Origin: an uncultured Clostridia bacterium
GTDB lineage: Bacteria > Bacillota > Clostridia > Oscillospirales > Acutalibacteraceae
Assembly (NCBI GenBank): GCA_945912145.1
Contig: CAMEBF010000020.1
Coordinates: forward strand, 1-34,015
Length of the DNA: 34,015 bases
Direction: 5' to 3'
Shown: positions 24,447 to 32,306 of the stretch, one piece after another
Layout of the letters: each line of letters opens with the position of its first letter
Numbering within the stretch: position 1 is the stretch's first letter
Program-made: the position numbers and the translations under genes
The notes under the pieces: model-generated
Databases searched by the model: none
What the model saw: only the letters and a program-made list of their open reading frames with translations
Told to the model about the DNA's origin: nothing

Positions 24447-25715
24447 GTGAATCAGTTTTCCGTCCTCTAAATCCTGCCCGGTGACAATGTATTCGTCGTA
24501 GAGATTCAGATATTCGTTTTTCTTCTGATAATCGTCTTTATACGGATTGGTCACGATGCTGTAATCATCCGCAGAGTAGACGACGTTGACCTTTTTAAAT
24601 CGCATCACGCTGCCCGAAAGCACATACACGCCCATTTCGTTATCCGCATTGGCGCGCAATGCGCGGTTGTCGATCCGATAGCCGTCGATCGACTCGAGAA
24701 CGATCGTAGCGGCGGTACAGCGAAGCGACGCCAGATCCTCATTCATGAGATTACAGCGGAAAATCACGACCGACTTGCCCGATTCACGGTCGGAACGGAT
24801 GGCGTAAACCTGTGCCGTCAGATCCTCCACAGAAGAATCGGGAAAAGTGATCGTCTTGCGTTCTCCCTCGCGCAGGCTGTTGATCTGATTGGTCTGCACA
24901 ACGCAGGCAAGATACCAGTAATAGCCGTGAACCACCCTGCCGACGTCCGATGAAGACGTCGCCTTCGGCTCAGACGCAATCGCATTCTCCACGTCCGCGA
25001 TCGTCCATTCGTCCACCCGGTCGTAATCAAGAGCCGTCTCATAGCCGTCCGTGCCGGAGATGTAATAGCCCGCCCCGTTCGCCTTGATCTCCGAATAGCC
25101 GCCGGTCGCGCTCTTCAGCGAAGCGTATTCGCCTTGCAGCGAGCTGATGATCGACGAGAGATCAAGCTCGACGCCCGTCGCAGTCTGCTTGGAGGTGATC
25201 GCGTCGCGCAGTTCTGATTTCAGGTCGTTCAGCGACGTAAAATTGCCGGCGGAAACCGCATCGGAAAACGCGTACAAATCATCCATGATACGGTTGTCGT
25301 ACGCTTGCGTGTTGTTCGTAACGGAGGTGGATTTGCTGACAAGTCCACTGTAATAATCAATCAGGTCGCTGATCTCTCCCATGCGGATGACATTTCCGGC
25401 AGAGGTGCTGTCCGGAAATGAATACGCCACCGTGTCATTCGCGCTGATACGGCTGCCGTCCTTGACAGCGGAGACGATATTCGCACCGTTTGCCGTCAGA
25501 ATCGTCTCGTCCCGAACAACGAACATATCGACGGGAAGCTCCTTGGCGACGGAATCTGCCAGCGCAATCTCCGTCGTAACGGATTTCTTTTCAAAAGAAA
25601 TATAAATCTGACAGGCGATATAAAACAGAACGAACACAGCGATCAGCGCGATCGCGATAATCTTCGGCAGACTGCGTTTCGTTTTGTCCACGGCGTCCGT
25701 TTGTTTCTCCTTCAT
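24444..25715 (-). CDS. HlyD-like single-pass membrane protein of the division cluster
   Basis: The 423-residue protein has a short basic cytoplasmic tail, one membrane helix (about 17-39) and a long extracellular part. That part looks like a membrane-fusion/HlyD-type adaptor: a beta-rich, lipoyl/barrel-like VVRDETILTANGANIVSAVK, a helical section (about 115-215) and a barrel region near the C-terminus. Monoderm bacteria lack an outer membrane to bridge, and no ABC or RND pump gene is near. Its neighbours are yggS, sepF and divIVA, which suggests an envelope or division role. ATG 25715 is chosen; the longer frame reads into repeat DNA. Confidence 0.8.
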   Translation of the reverse strand: MKEKQTDAVDKTKRSLPKIIAIALIAVFVLFYIACQIYISFEKKSVTTEIALADSVAKELPVDMFVVRDETILTANGANIVSAVKDGSRISANDTVAYSFPDSTSAGNVIRMGEISDLIDYYSGLVSKSTSVTNNTQAYDNRIMDDLYAFSDAVSAGNFTSLNDLKSELRDAITSKQTATGVELDLSSIISSLQGEYASLKSATGGYSEIKANGAGYYISGTDGYETALDYDRVDEWTIADVENAIASEPKATSSSDVGRVVHGYYWYLACVVQTNQINSLREGERKTITFPDSSVEDLTAQVYAIRSDRESGKSVVIFRCNLMNEDLASLRCTAATIVLESIDGYRIDNRALRANADNEMGVYVLSGSVMRFKKVNVVYSADDYSIVTNPYKDDYQKKNEYLNLYDEYIVTGQDLEDGKLIH

Positions 25716-25744
25716 TTTTGTATCATTCCTTTCCGACCCAAAAC

Positions 25745-26107
25745 CTCTTACTTTTTCACTCTTCACTTTTCACTCTTCACTGCGGCGCATCAGCACCGAT
25801 AAACGCCTGACGGCGTTGCACCTACGGCGCCGGGCGATTACGAATCGCCCCTACTTGCTCGCCGTAAGTTTTCATATAAAATCAAGCGCGAAGCGCTTCC
25901 GGAATTCTTCACTATTCATTCTTCACTCTTCACTCTTCACTGCGGCGCATCAGCACCGATAAACGCCTGACGGCGTTGCACCTACGGCGCCGGGCGATTA
26001 CGAATCGCCCCTACTTGCTCGCCGTAAGTTTTCATATAAAATCAAGCGCGAAGCGCTTCCGAAATTCTTCACTATTCATTCTTCACTCTTCACTGCGGTG
26101 CGTCAGC
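25745..26107. repeat. Tandem 160-bp repeat with heptamers and three hairpins per unit
   Basis: 25781-25940 and 25941-26100 repeat with a 160-bp period; the first about 145 bases differ by one visible change (25911/26071). Each unit has hairpins AACGCC/GGCGTT, GGGCGATT/AATCGCCC (loop ACG) and AAGCGC/GCGCTT (loop GAA, C-G closed), then heptamers TATTCAT and TCTTCAC. A third, diverged start of the unit (26088-26107) runs into the miaA 3' end. It spans the whole gap between miaA and the HlyD-like gene; no promoter or gene is seen in it. Confidence 0.95.
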
Positions 26108-27034
26108 GCCGATAAACTCTTCCGCCCGTGCGACGGCCTTTTCGGCAAATTCCGGGTCGGCGTCTGGGTACACGCGGAAAATATCCTGATTGCGCCGGAA
26201 CCATGTCATCTGGCGCTTTGCGTAATGTCTTGTTTCTTTTTTCAGATTGGCAAGCGCCTCGTCGAGCGTGCACTCACCCTTAAAATACGGTTTGAGTTCC
26301 TTATAGCCGATGGCCTGCTTTGCCGTGGTTTCCTCTCCCAGCGAAAGATAGCGTTCCGCTTCCGCGAGCAAACCAGCTTCGACCATCCGGTCGACACGGC
26401 GGTCGATGCGTTCATAGAGCTTTTCCCGGTCTGCATAATCAATACCGATATACAGCGCGTCGTACGCCGACCCCTTTTCCCGGGATTTGCGTTTCTGCTC
26501 GGCGATCGTCTCGCCGGTCAGATAGTATACTTCAAGCGCACGGATAATTCTCCCCTGATTGTTTTCGTGGAGCAAAGATGCGGTCTCCGGGTCAACCTGA
26601 CGCAGTTCTTCGAGCAGGCTTGCCGCGCCCTGTTTTTCGAGCTTTTCTTTGAGCTTTCGGCGCATTTCTCCGTTATCGGGAACGAAGCCGAAGTCGATTC
26701 CGCCGAGCAGGGAATCCACATACAGTCCCGTGCCGCCGGCAACGATGGGCACGCGCCCTCTCGAAACAATATCGGAAATGCAGGCGGCTGCGTCCGCAAC
26801 ATACTGCGCGACGCTGTACGGCGTTTCGGGATCGAGAAAATCAATCAGATGATGCGGTACGCCGTCCTGCTCCGTAAGCGACGGCTTGGCGGTGGCAATG
26901 TCCATGCCCTTATAAATCTGCATGGAATCCGCCGAAATGACTTCACCGCCGAGCGCCTTCGCCAGGCGGATTGCCAGCGCGGTTTTGCCCGAAGCGGTCG
27001 GTCCGACGACGGCAATGACTTTTGTTTTCTCCAT
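26090..27034 (-). CDS. miaA: tRNA dimethylallyltransferase MiaA
   Basis: The 314-residue enzyme prenylates A37 of tRNAs reading UNN codons, making i6A, which MiaB then thiomethylates. Marks: P-loop GPTASGKT (11-18), SADSMQIYKGMDIATAKP (35-52), GVPHHLIDF, VAGGTGLYV, RIIRALEVYYLTG and RQMTWFRRN. ATG 27034 overlaps the mutL TGA by one base, giving translational coupling; the frame extends far upstream inside mutL but that is shadow. The last eight residues (FIGADAPQ) and the stop lie in the repeat element described at 25745-26107. Confidence 0.96.
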   Translation of the reverse strand: MEKTKVIAVVGPTASGKTALAIRLAKALGGEVISADSMQIYKGMDIATAKPSLTEQDGVPHHLIDFLDPETPYSVAQYVADAAACISDIVSRGRVPIVAGGTGLYVDSLLGGIDFGFVPDNGEMRRKLKEKLEKQGAASLLEELRQVDPETASLLHENNQGRIIRALEVYYLTGETIAEQKRKSREKGSAYDALYIGIDYADREKLYERIDRRVDRMVEAGLLAEAERYLSLGEETTAKQAIGYKELKPYFKGECTLDEALANLKKETRHYAKRQMTWFRRNQDIFRVYPDADPEFAEKAVARAEEFIGADAPQ

Positions 27035-28983
27035 CAGCCGTTTCTCCCGAACAATTTTTTGATCTCGTATTCGGACATCGAAAACATCACGGGACGCCCG
27101 TGCGGACAATAGCGGACGTCGTCGTCCGTCAGCACGCGACGCGTCAGCGACTCCATCTCCGTCAGAGAAATGTTGTCTCCCGCTTTGACGGCGGCGCGAC
27201 AGGCAGTCGAATGATAGAGCCATTCGAGCTTTTCGGGCTCGGGATCGTCGGCATGGGACGCGAGCTTGTCCGCCATCTCCTGCACAATCTCGGCGACGTC
27301 GCCGTCGGAGAGCTCCGTCGGGCATTCGCGCACCTTGACCGTGCCTTCGCCGAAATCGTCAATGCTGTAGCCTGATTTTTCAAAAATGTCGATATTGTCT
27401 AAAACCGCCGCATAGTCTTTCGCGCTGAGCGTCACCGTGACGGGAACAAGCAGCACCTGCGAATAGACCGGCCGGTTTCGGCTCTTGAGTTCATTAAAGA
27501 GAATCCGTTCGTGCGCCGCGTGCTTGTCGATAAACAAGAGCTGCGATTGCATCTGTACCAATATGTATGTCTCGAAAACCTCGCCGATGACGCGAAATTG
27601 CGGCGTCGCCTTTTCTGTTTCTACAGGCGGTTCGGCTTCGGCGGTCGGTTCGGCTTCCGGAATCTCTGTATGTTCAATGGGTTGTGTCGTTTTTTCTTTT
27701 TCCGGCTTTCTCTCCGGAGGCATGGACAGCACGTCCGCATCCCCCTCTTCTTCGTCGGCGCGGAAAAACGGCGCAGACGGCTCGCGGAAAACCGGCTTAT
27801 GCGAAGGGACGAAATCACGCTTGACGCCGCGATACATCGTCTCGATGGGCGGTGGCTCCTGCCCCGCGTCCTGCGGCGAAAGAGAAAGCGAAATCTTTTC
27901 CGCCCGGGCAGGCATCTCCACCTGACGGATTTCCGTTTTCGGACGGAACAGCGCGTCGGTATTCTTGGGCGACGCTTTCACTTCGGCAACCGTATCGCCT
28001 TTTTGCAGCGCAGCGACCGCCGTAAAATAGACCGCGTCGTACACGCTCTTTTCGTTGGCAAAGCGCACCTGCGTTTTCGCCGGGTGCACGTTGACGTCCA
28101 CCGCCGCGGGATTCAGCGTCAGAAACAGCACACAGGCGGGATATTTTCCGGTCATCATCTGATTTTTATAAGCATTGTCAAGCGCAGACGCGCAGACGGG
28201 AATTTTGACATAGCGACCGTTCACAAAAAGGTGCTGCATCGAGCGGTTCGCTCTGGCGTAAACGGGCTTGGAAATATAGCCCTTGACGCCGACGCCGCCG
28301 GTTTTCCCCTCGGCCTCGATCAGTCCCGAAGCGAATTCACGACCGAACACCGCGTCAATTACAGTCATCAGCCGGCCGTCGCCGGGCGTAAAGAGCGTAC
28401 GGCGGTTATCCTTGATCAGCGTAAAGCTGATTGCCGGGTGGGACAGCGCGATTTTCGACACGACGTCGGAAACATAATTGCCCTCCGTCATATCTTTTTT
28501 CAGGAATTTCATGCGAGCCGGGGTGTTGTAAAACAGGTCGCGGATCATGATCGTCGTACCGTCCGGACAGCCCGCGTCGTCGAGCTCCTCTTCCGCGCCG
28601 CCAGCGATCCGATACCGTGTGCCGATGGCGTCCTCCGCCGTTTTCGTCAGCACCTCCACACGGGAAACGGCAGCGACGGACGCAAGCGCCTCGCCGCGGA
28701 AGCCCAGCGTCAGAATCGCGTCTAAATCTTCACGTTCTTTGATTTTGCTCGTCGCATGGCTGATGAACGCCGCACGGATATCCTCCCGGGCGATGCCGCA
28801 GCCGTTATCCGAAATACGGATATAGCGGACGCCGCCGTTTTTGATCTCCACGGTAACTTTATCCGCTCCGGCGTCAATGGCGTTTTCCAACAGCTCCTTG
28901 ACGACGGACGACGGCCGCTCGACAACCTCGCCGGCGGCGATCAGCTCCGCTAAATGTTTGGGCAGAATATTGATTTTGGGCAT
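27034..28983 (-). CDS. mutL: DNA mismatch repair protein MutL
   Basis: The 649-residue protein has the GHKL ATPase N-terminus (KELLENAIDAGA, DNGCGI, TSKI, GFRGEALASVAAV) and a dimerisation domain after a Pro/Glu-rich linker. The endonuclease motif is DKHAAHERILFNE (Gln replaced by Lys in the usual DQHA) with the CPHGRP motif near the end, so it is of the nicking type that lacks MutH. ATG 28983 has GAGGTG six bases upstream. Between it and mutS lie 91 bp that carry a repeat element. Confidence 0.97.
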   Translation of the reverse strand: MPKINILPKHLAELIAAGEVVERPSSVVKELLENAIDAGADKVTVEIKNGGVRYIRISDNGCGIAREDIRAAFISHATSKIKEREDLDAILTLGFRGEALASVAAVSRVEVLTKTAEDAIGTRYRIAGGAEEELDDAGCPDGTTIMIRDLFYNTPARMKFLKKDMTEGNYVSDVVSKIALSHPAISFTLIKDNRRTLFTPGDGRLMTVIDAVFGREFASGLIEAEGKTGGVGVKGYISKPVYARANRSMQHLFVNGRYVKIPVCASALDNAYKNQMMTGKYPACVLFLTLNPAAVDVNVHPAKTQVRFANEKSVYDAVYFTAVAALQKGDTVAEVKASPKNTDALFRPKTEIRQVEMPARAEKISLSLSPQDAGQEPPPIETMYRGVKRDFVPSHKPVFREPSAPFFRADEEEGDADVLSMPPERKPEKEKTTQPIEHTEIPEAEPTAEAEPPVETEKATPQFRVIGEVFETYILVQMQSQLLFIDKHAAHERILFNELKSRNRPVYSQVLLVPVTVTLSAKDYAAVLDNIDIFEKSGYSIDDFGEGTVKVRECPTELSDGDVAEIVQEMADKLASHADDPEPEKLEWLYHSTACRAAVKAGDNISLTEMESLTRRVLTDDDVRYCPHGRPVMFSMSEYEIKKLFGRNG

Positions 28984-29005
28984 GGAAAACACCTCGCTTA
29001 CATAC

Positions 29006-29068
29006 AATAATGAATGATGAATGATGAATAATGAATAATTTCGGAAGCGCGTTGCGCTTGGATTTATA
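29006..29068. repeat. Heptamer and hairpin element between mutS and mutL
   Basis: Five heptamers (AATAATG, AATGATG, AATGATG, AATAATG, AATAATT; 29006-29040) are followed by TTCGG and an AAGCGC/GCGCTT hairpin with loop GTT (29045-29059). It is the reverse orientation of the hairpin-heptamer order seen near 26.05 kb. Confidence 0.85.
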
Positions 29069-29074
29069 AACAAA

Positions 29075-31678
29075 TTATTCCGTCAATTTCTTTTTCCACT
29101 CATAAATTGCGGTGAGCGCTTCGATGGGCGTCAGGGTATTGACATCGAGCGTTTTCAGCTCGTCAAGCACTTCGTCATGGAGATTGGACATGAAAGAAAT
29201 CTGGGGCTCGTCCTCCTGCGCCCTGACGACGGGACGAACCGGCGCGTCCGCATTCTCCTCCAATTTTTTCAGAATGGCATCCGCTCTTTTGATTACGCTC
29301 TGCGGAATCCCGGCAAGAGCCGCCACGTCGATGCCGTAGCTGCCGTCCGCGCCGCCGCGCACAATCTTTCTTAAAAACGTGATATCGCCGCCGCGCTTCT
29401 TGACGGAAGTATTGTAATTTTTGACGCCGTCCATCTCGTTCTCGAGCTCCGTCAGCTCATGATAATGCGTCGCGAACAGCGTTTTCGCGCCGAGCTTCTT
29501 TTTATCCGTCACATATTCGAGGACGGCTCTGGCAATGCTCATGCCGTCATAGGTGGACGTGCCGCGGCCGATCTCGTCTAAAATAATCAGGCTTTTCGGC
29601 GTTGCGTTCTTGAGAATCGACGCCACTTCACTCATCTCGAGCATAAAGGTGGACTGCCCGGCGGCTAAGTCATCGGACGCGCCGACACGGGTGAAAATGC
29701 TGTCCACGATGCCGATGCGCGCGCTCTTCGCCGGAACGAACGAGCCGATCTGCGCCATGAGCACGATCACCGCGACCTGCCGCATATAGGTCGATTTACC
29801 CGCCATATTCGGACCGGTGATGATCGCCGTCCGGTTGTCGCGGCAGTCAAGAAGCGTATCGTTCGGCACGAACGGCGCGCCCTCTAAGAATTTTTCGACA
29901 ACGGGGTGACGGCCGTCCTTGATCTCAATCACGTCGGACGTGTCGATCTCGGGACGTTCATAGCCGTTTTCGACCGCCGTTTTGGCGAACGAGCACAACA
30001 CGTCGAGCTGCGCAATCGCCTCTGCCGTCCGTTTCAGACGGAACTGTGCGTCCGCCACTTTTTTGCGGATCTGTACAAAAATTTCATATTCTAAGCTGAC
30101 GATTCTCTCCTGTGCGCCGAGCACCTTGGATTCGAGCTCTTTCAGCTCTTCGGTTATGTAGCGTTCGCAGTTGGAGAGCGTCTGTTTGCGTATATAGGTG
30201 TCGGGGACAAGCTCTTTATAGGAATTGAGCACCTCAATATAGTAACCGAACACGCGGTTGTAGCCGATTTTCAGTTTTTTGATGCCGGTCTTCTGCTGCT
30301 CGCGTTCCTCGATTTCCGAAAGGAAATTCTTACCGCCCGAAACGATATTGCGCAGCTCGTCGAGCTCGGCATTGAAGCCGTCGCGGATCATTTTGCCCTC
30401 ACGAACCGTAAACGGCGGATCGTCACAGATCGCGGAATCAATCAGCGCGCAGATGTCTTCCAAAGAATCCATTTCGTCATGAATTTCACAGAGCATTTTC
30501 GACTGCCGTCCGGTCAGCAATTCTTTGATGGGCGGAATTTTCGCCGCTGTCTGAGAAAGCGAACGCAGCTCCTTGGCGTTGGCGGTGCCGTACACGACGC
30601 GGGTCAGAATCCGCTCAATGTCGTTGACGTCGGAGAGAAGCTCCCGTTCCTCTTCGCGCAGCCCGGTATCGTCAAACAGTTCGCTGACGGCGTTCTGCCG
30701 AGAGAGAATCAATGAGACCTGCAAGAGCGGCTGCTCAATCCACGAACGGATCAACCGCTTGCCCATCGGCGTTTTCGTACAGTCGAGCACCCAGAGCAGC
30801 GAGCCTTTTTTCTCGCGCCGGCGCTGCGTTTCGCACAATTCCAGATTCAGCCGCGCGGTCGCGTCGAGGTTCATATACTTTTCATTATTATAAATATCGA
30901 CTTCGGTCATATTGGCGAGGTCGTTTTTCTGCACGTCGGACAGATAGCACAGCGCGGCACCGAGCGCGCGGACAGCGTTCTCTTTGCCGTCAAGCCCCAG
31001 CTCCTGCGGCTCTTTGCCGAAATGATTGATCACGGTCTGGCGGCACGCTTCCGGGGAAAATGCTTCTTCGCCGAGCGTCTCCGCGAAAACGGTGATCCGC
31101 CGCGTCAGGAAAAGACTTACTTTTTTCATCTGCGCGACATAGGGGTTCAAGAGAATTTCCGACGGCATAAAGCGGGCAATCTCGTTGATGATCTTATCCT
31201 CAAGCCCTTTGCCCTCAAGCAGTGCGGCATGAAGCTCGCCGGTCGAAACATCGGCAAAGCAGACGCCGCAGGCATTTTTTTCGGCGCAGATGCAGGCGAG
31301 ATAATTATTTTTACTCTCGTCGAGCATATTGCTCTCGATCACGGTTCCCGGTGTGTGGACTCTTATGACATCTCTTGTGACGATTCCCTTTGCCGTGGCA
31401 GGGTCTTCCATCTGCTCGGCGACGGCAACTTTGTAGCCTTTCGCGACGAGCTTTGCGATATAGCCGTCCGCCGCGTGATAGGGAACGCCGCACATCGGCG
31501 CGCGCTCTTCCTGACCGCAGTCGCGGCCGGTCAGAACAAGCTCCAGCTCGCGTGACGCGACCTTGGCGTCGTCAAAAAACATCTCATAAAAATCCCCGAG
31601 CCGATAAAACAAAATGGCGTCCGGATATTGTTCCTTGACCTTAAAATATTGCTGCATCATGGGGGTTAACTGCGCCAT
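29075..31678 (-). CDS. mutS: DNA mismatch repair protein MutS
   Basis: The 867-residue MutS1 recognises mismatches and passes the signal to MutL. Visible: mismatch-binding LFYRLGDFYEMFFDDA near residue 23-38 with the Phe-x-Glu motif, connector and lever domains, Walker A GPNMAGKST (about 622-630), LDEIGRGTSTYDG (Walker B), and FATHYHEL. The C-terminal tail is basic. Start ATG 31678 has AAAGGA eight bases upstream. It precedes mutL as in Bacillus, separated from the ylbF-like gene by 78 bp that hold a 9-bp hairpin. Confidence 0.98.
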   Translation of the reverse strand: MAQLTPMMQQYFKVKEQYPDAILFYRLGDFYEMFFDDAKVASRELELVLTGRDCGQEERAPMCGVPYHAADGYIAKLVAKGYKVAVAEQMEDPATAKGIVTRDVIRVHTPGTVIESNMLDESKNNYLACICAEKNACGVCFADVSTGELHAALLEGKGLEDKIINEIARFMPSEILLNPYVAQMKKVSLFLTRRITVFAETLGEEAFSPEACRQTVINHFGKEPQELGLDGKENAVRALGAALCYLSDVQKNDLANMTEVDIYNNEKYMNLDATARLNLELCETQRRREKKGSLLWVLDCTKTPMGKRLIRSWIEQPLLQVSLILSRQNAVSELFDDTGLREEERELLSDVNDIERILTRVVYGTANAKELRSLSQTAAKIPPIKELLTGRQSKMLCEIHDEMDSLEDICALIDSAICDDPPFTVREGKMIRDGFNAELDELRNIVSGGKNFLSEIEEREQQKTGIKKLKIGYNRVFGYYIEVLNSYKELVPDTYIRKQTLSNCERYITEELKELESKVLGAQERIVSLEYEIFVQIRKKVADAQFRLKRTAEAIAQLDVLCSFAKTAVENGYERPEIDTSDVIEIKDGRHPVVEKFLEGAPFVPNDTLLDCRDNRTAIITGPNMAGKSTYMRQVAVIVLMAQIGSFVPAKSARIGIVDSIFTRVGASDDLAAGQSTFMLEMSEVASILKNATPKSLIILDEIGRGTSTYDGMSIARAVLEYVTDKKKLGAKTLFATHYHELTELENEMDGVKNYNTSVKKRGGDITFLRKIVRGGADGSYGIDVAALAGIPQSVIKRADAILKKLEENADAPVRPVVRAQEDEPQISFMSNLHDEVLDELKTLDVNTLTPIEALTAIYEWKKKLTE

Positions 31679-31718
31679 TTTCTCTTTCCTTTCTTCCCAG
31701 GTTTCCGTGTGTTTTTGT

Positions 31719-31752
31719 GGGATTCCGCGCAGAACACGGAATCCCGGTTTTT
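31719..31752 (+). terminator. Strong hairpin between ylbF-like gene and mutS, T run on the plus strand
   Basis: GGGATTCCG (31719-31727) and CGGAATCCC (31737-31745) pair perfectly with a 9-nt loop. TTTTT follows on the plus strand only; on the minus strand, the direction of the genes, an A-rich stretch follows. It fits a terminator of antisense transcription or an mRNA-processing site. Confidence 0.55.
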
Positions 31753-31756
31753 CTCG

Positions 31757-32167
31757 TCAGCCGCAGCCGCCGCAGGTCGAGCAGCTGCCCGTGCAGGCGC
31801 CGTCCGGCGCAGCGGGTTCGCAGGTCTCGGGATCTTCGCCGTTGACGCACAGGGAGAGAATCTGCATGATATAATTCATCATGTCATCCACTTCCTCACG
31901 CGCGGCCTCGTAATTTTTCATGTTTTCGTTGAGCATGACTTCGCCGTAAACATCACGGAATTCCTTGTCAAACTCGTTCATTTTGGCTTCGTCGGCATCG
32001 CCCTCTGCCTCGTGCTGATACGACATCTGAATCAGATTCAGCTTGCCGATGAGCGCGTTCAGATCGCTGTCGTTGTCATTGGCTTCTTTCGCCGCCATGA
32101 GCTTGACATAGCGTTCGTCCGCCTGAATGGCTTTGCCCAATTCTCTGGTAAGTTCGATAACTGTCAT
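31757..32167 (-). CDS. YlbF/YmcA (RicA/RicF) family protein with cysteine-rich tail
   Basis: The 136-residue protein is mostly helical in its first 105 residues (ELTRELGKAIQADERYVKLM; ALIGKLNLIQMSY), typical of the YlbF/YmcA family. The tail has six cysteines (107, 116, 125, 129, 132, 135) ending CTGSCSTCGGCG. In Bacillus, RicA, RicF and RicT form a complex carrying Fe-S clusters that controls mRNA maturation by RNase Y. ymcA lies beside miaB and before mutS, the same position as here, which favours a RicA-like role. AAGGAG lies six bases before the ATG. Confidence 0.88.
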   Translation of the reverse strand: MTVIELTRELGKAIQADERYVKLMAAKEANDNDSDLNALIGKLNLIQMSYQHEAEGDADEAKMNEFDKEFRDVYGEVMLNENMKNYEAAREEVDDMMNYIMQILSLCVNGEDPETCEPAAPDGACTGSCSTCGGCG

Positions 32168-32186
32168 AAAAAATCTCCTTTAATAT

Positions 32187-32306
32187 AATGCAGAATTCAG
32201 AATGAAGAATGCAGAATGCAAGCGCGCCGCAGGCGTATTATGCAAGCGCGAAGCGCTTCCGGCATTATTCATTGTTCATTATTCACTCTTCACTACGGCG
32301 CAAAGC
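32187..32306. repeat. Heptamer and hairpin element between miaB and the ylbF-like gene
   Basis: Five heptamers (AATGCAG, AATTCAG, AATGAAG, AATGCAG, AATGCAA; 32187-32221), then hairpins CGCC-GCA-GGCG (32225-32235) and AAGCGC-GAA-GCGCTT (32244-32258), both with C(GNA)G loops. TTATTCA/TTCACTC-like heptamers and the CTTCACTACGGCGC core (from 32288) follow and run into the miaB 3' end. Confidence 0.9.

Noticed and set aside
25781-26100. CRISPR array
   Set aside because: The repeats are 160 bp, contiguous and without unique spacers, and no cas gene is present.
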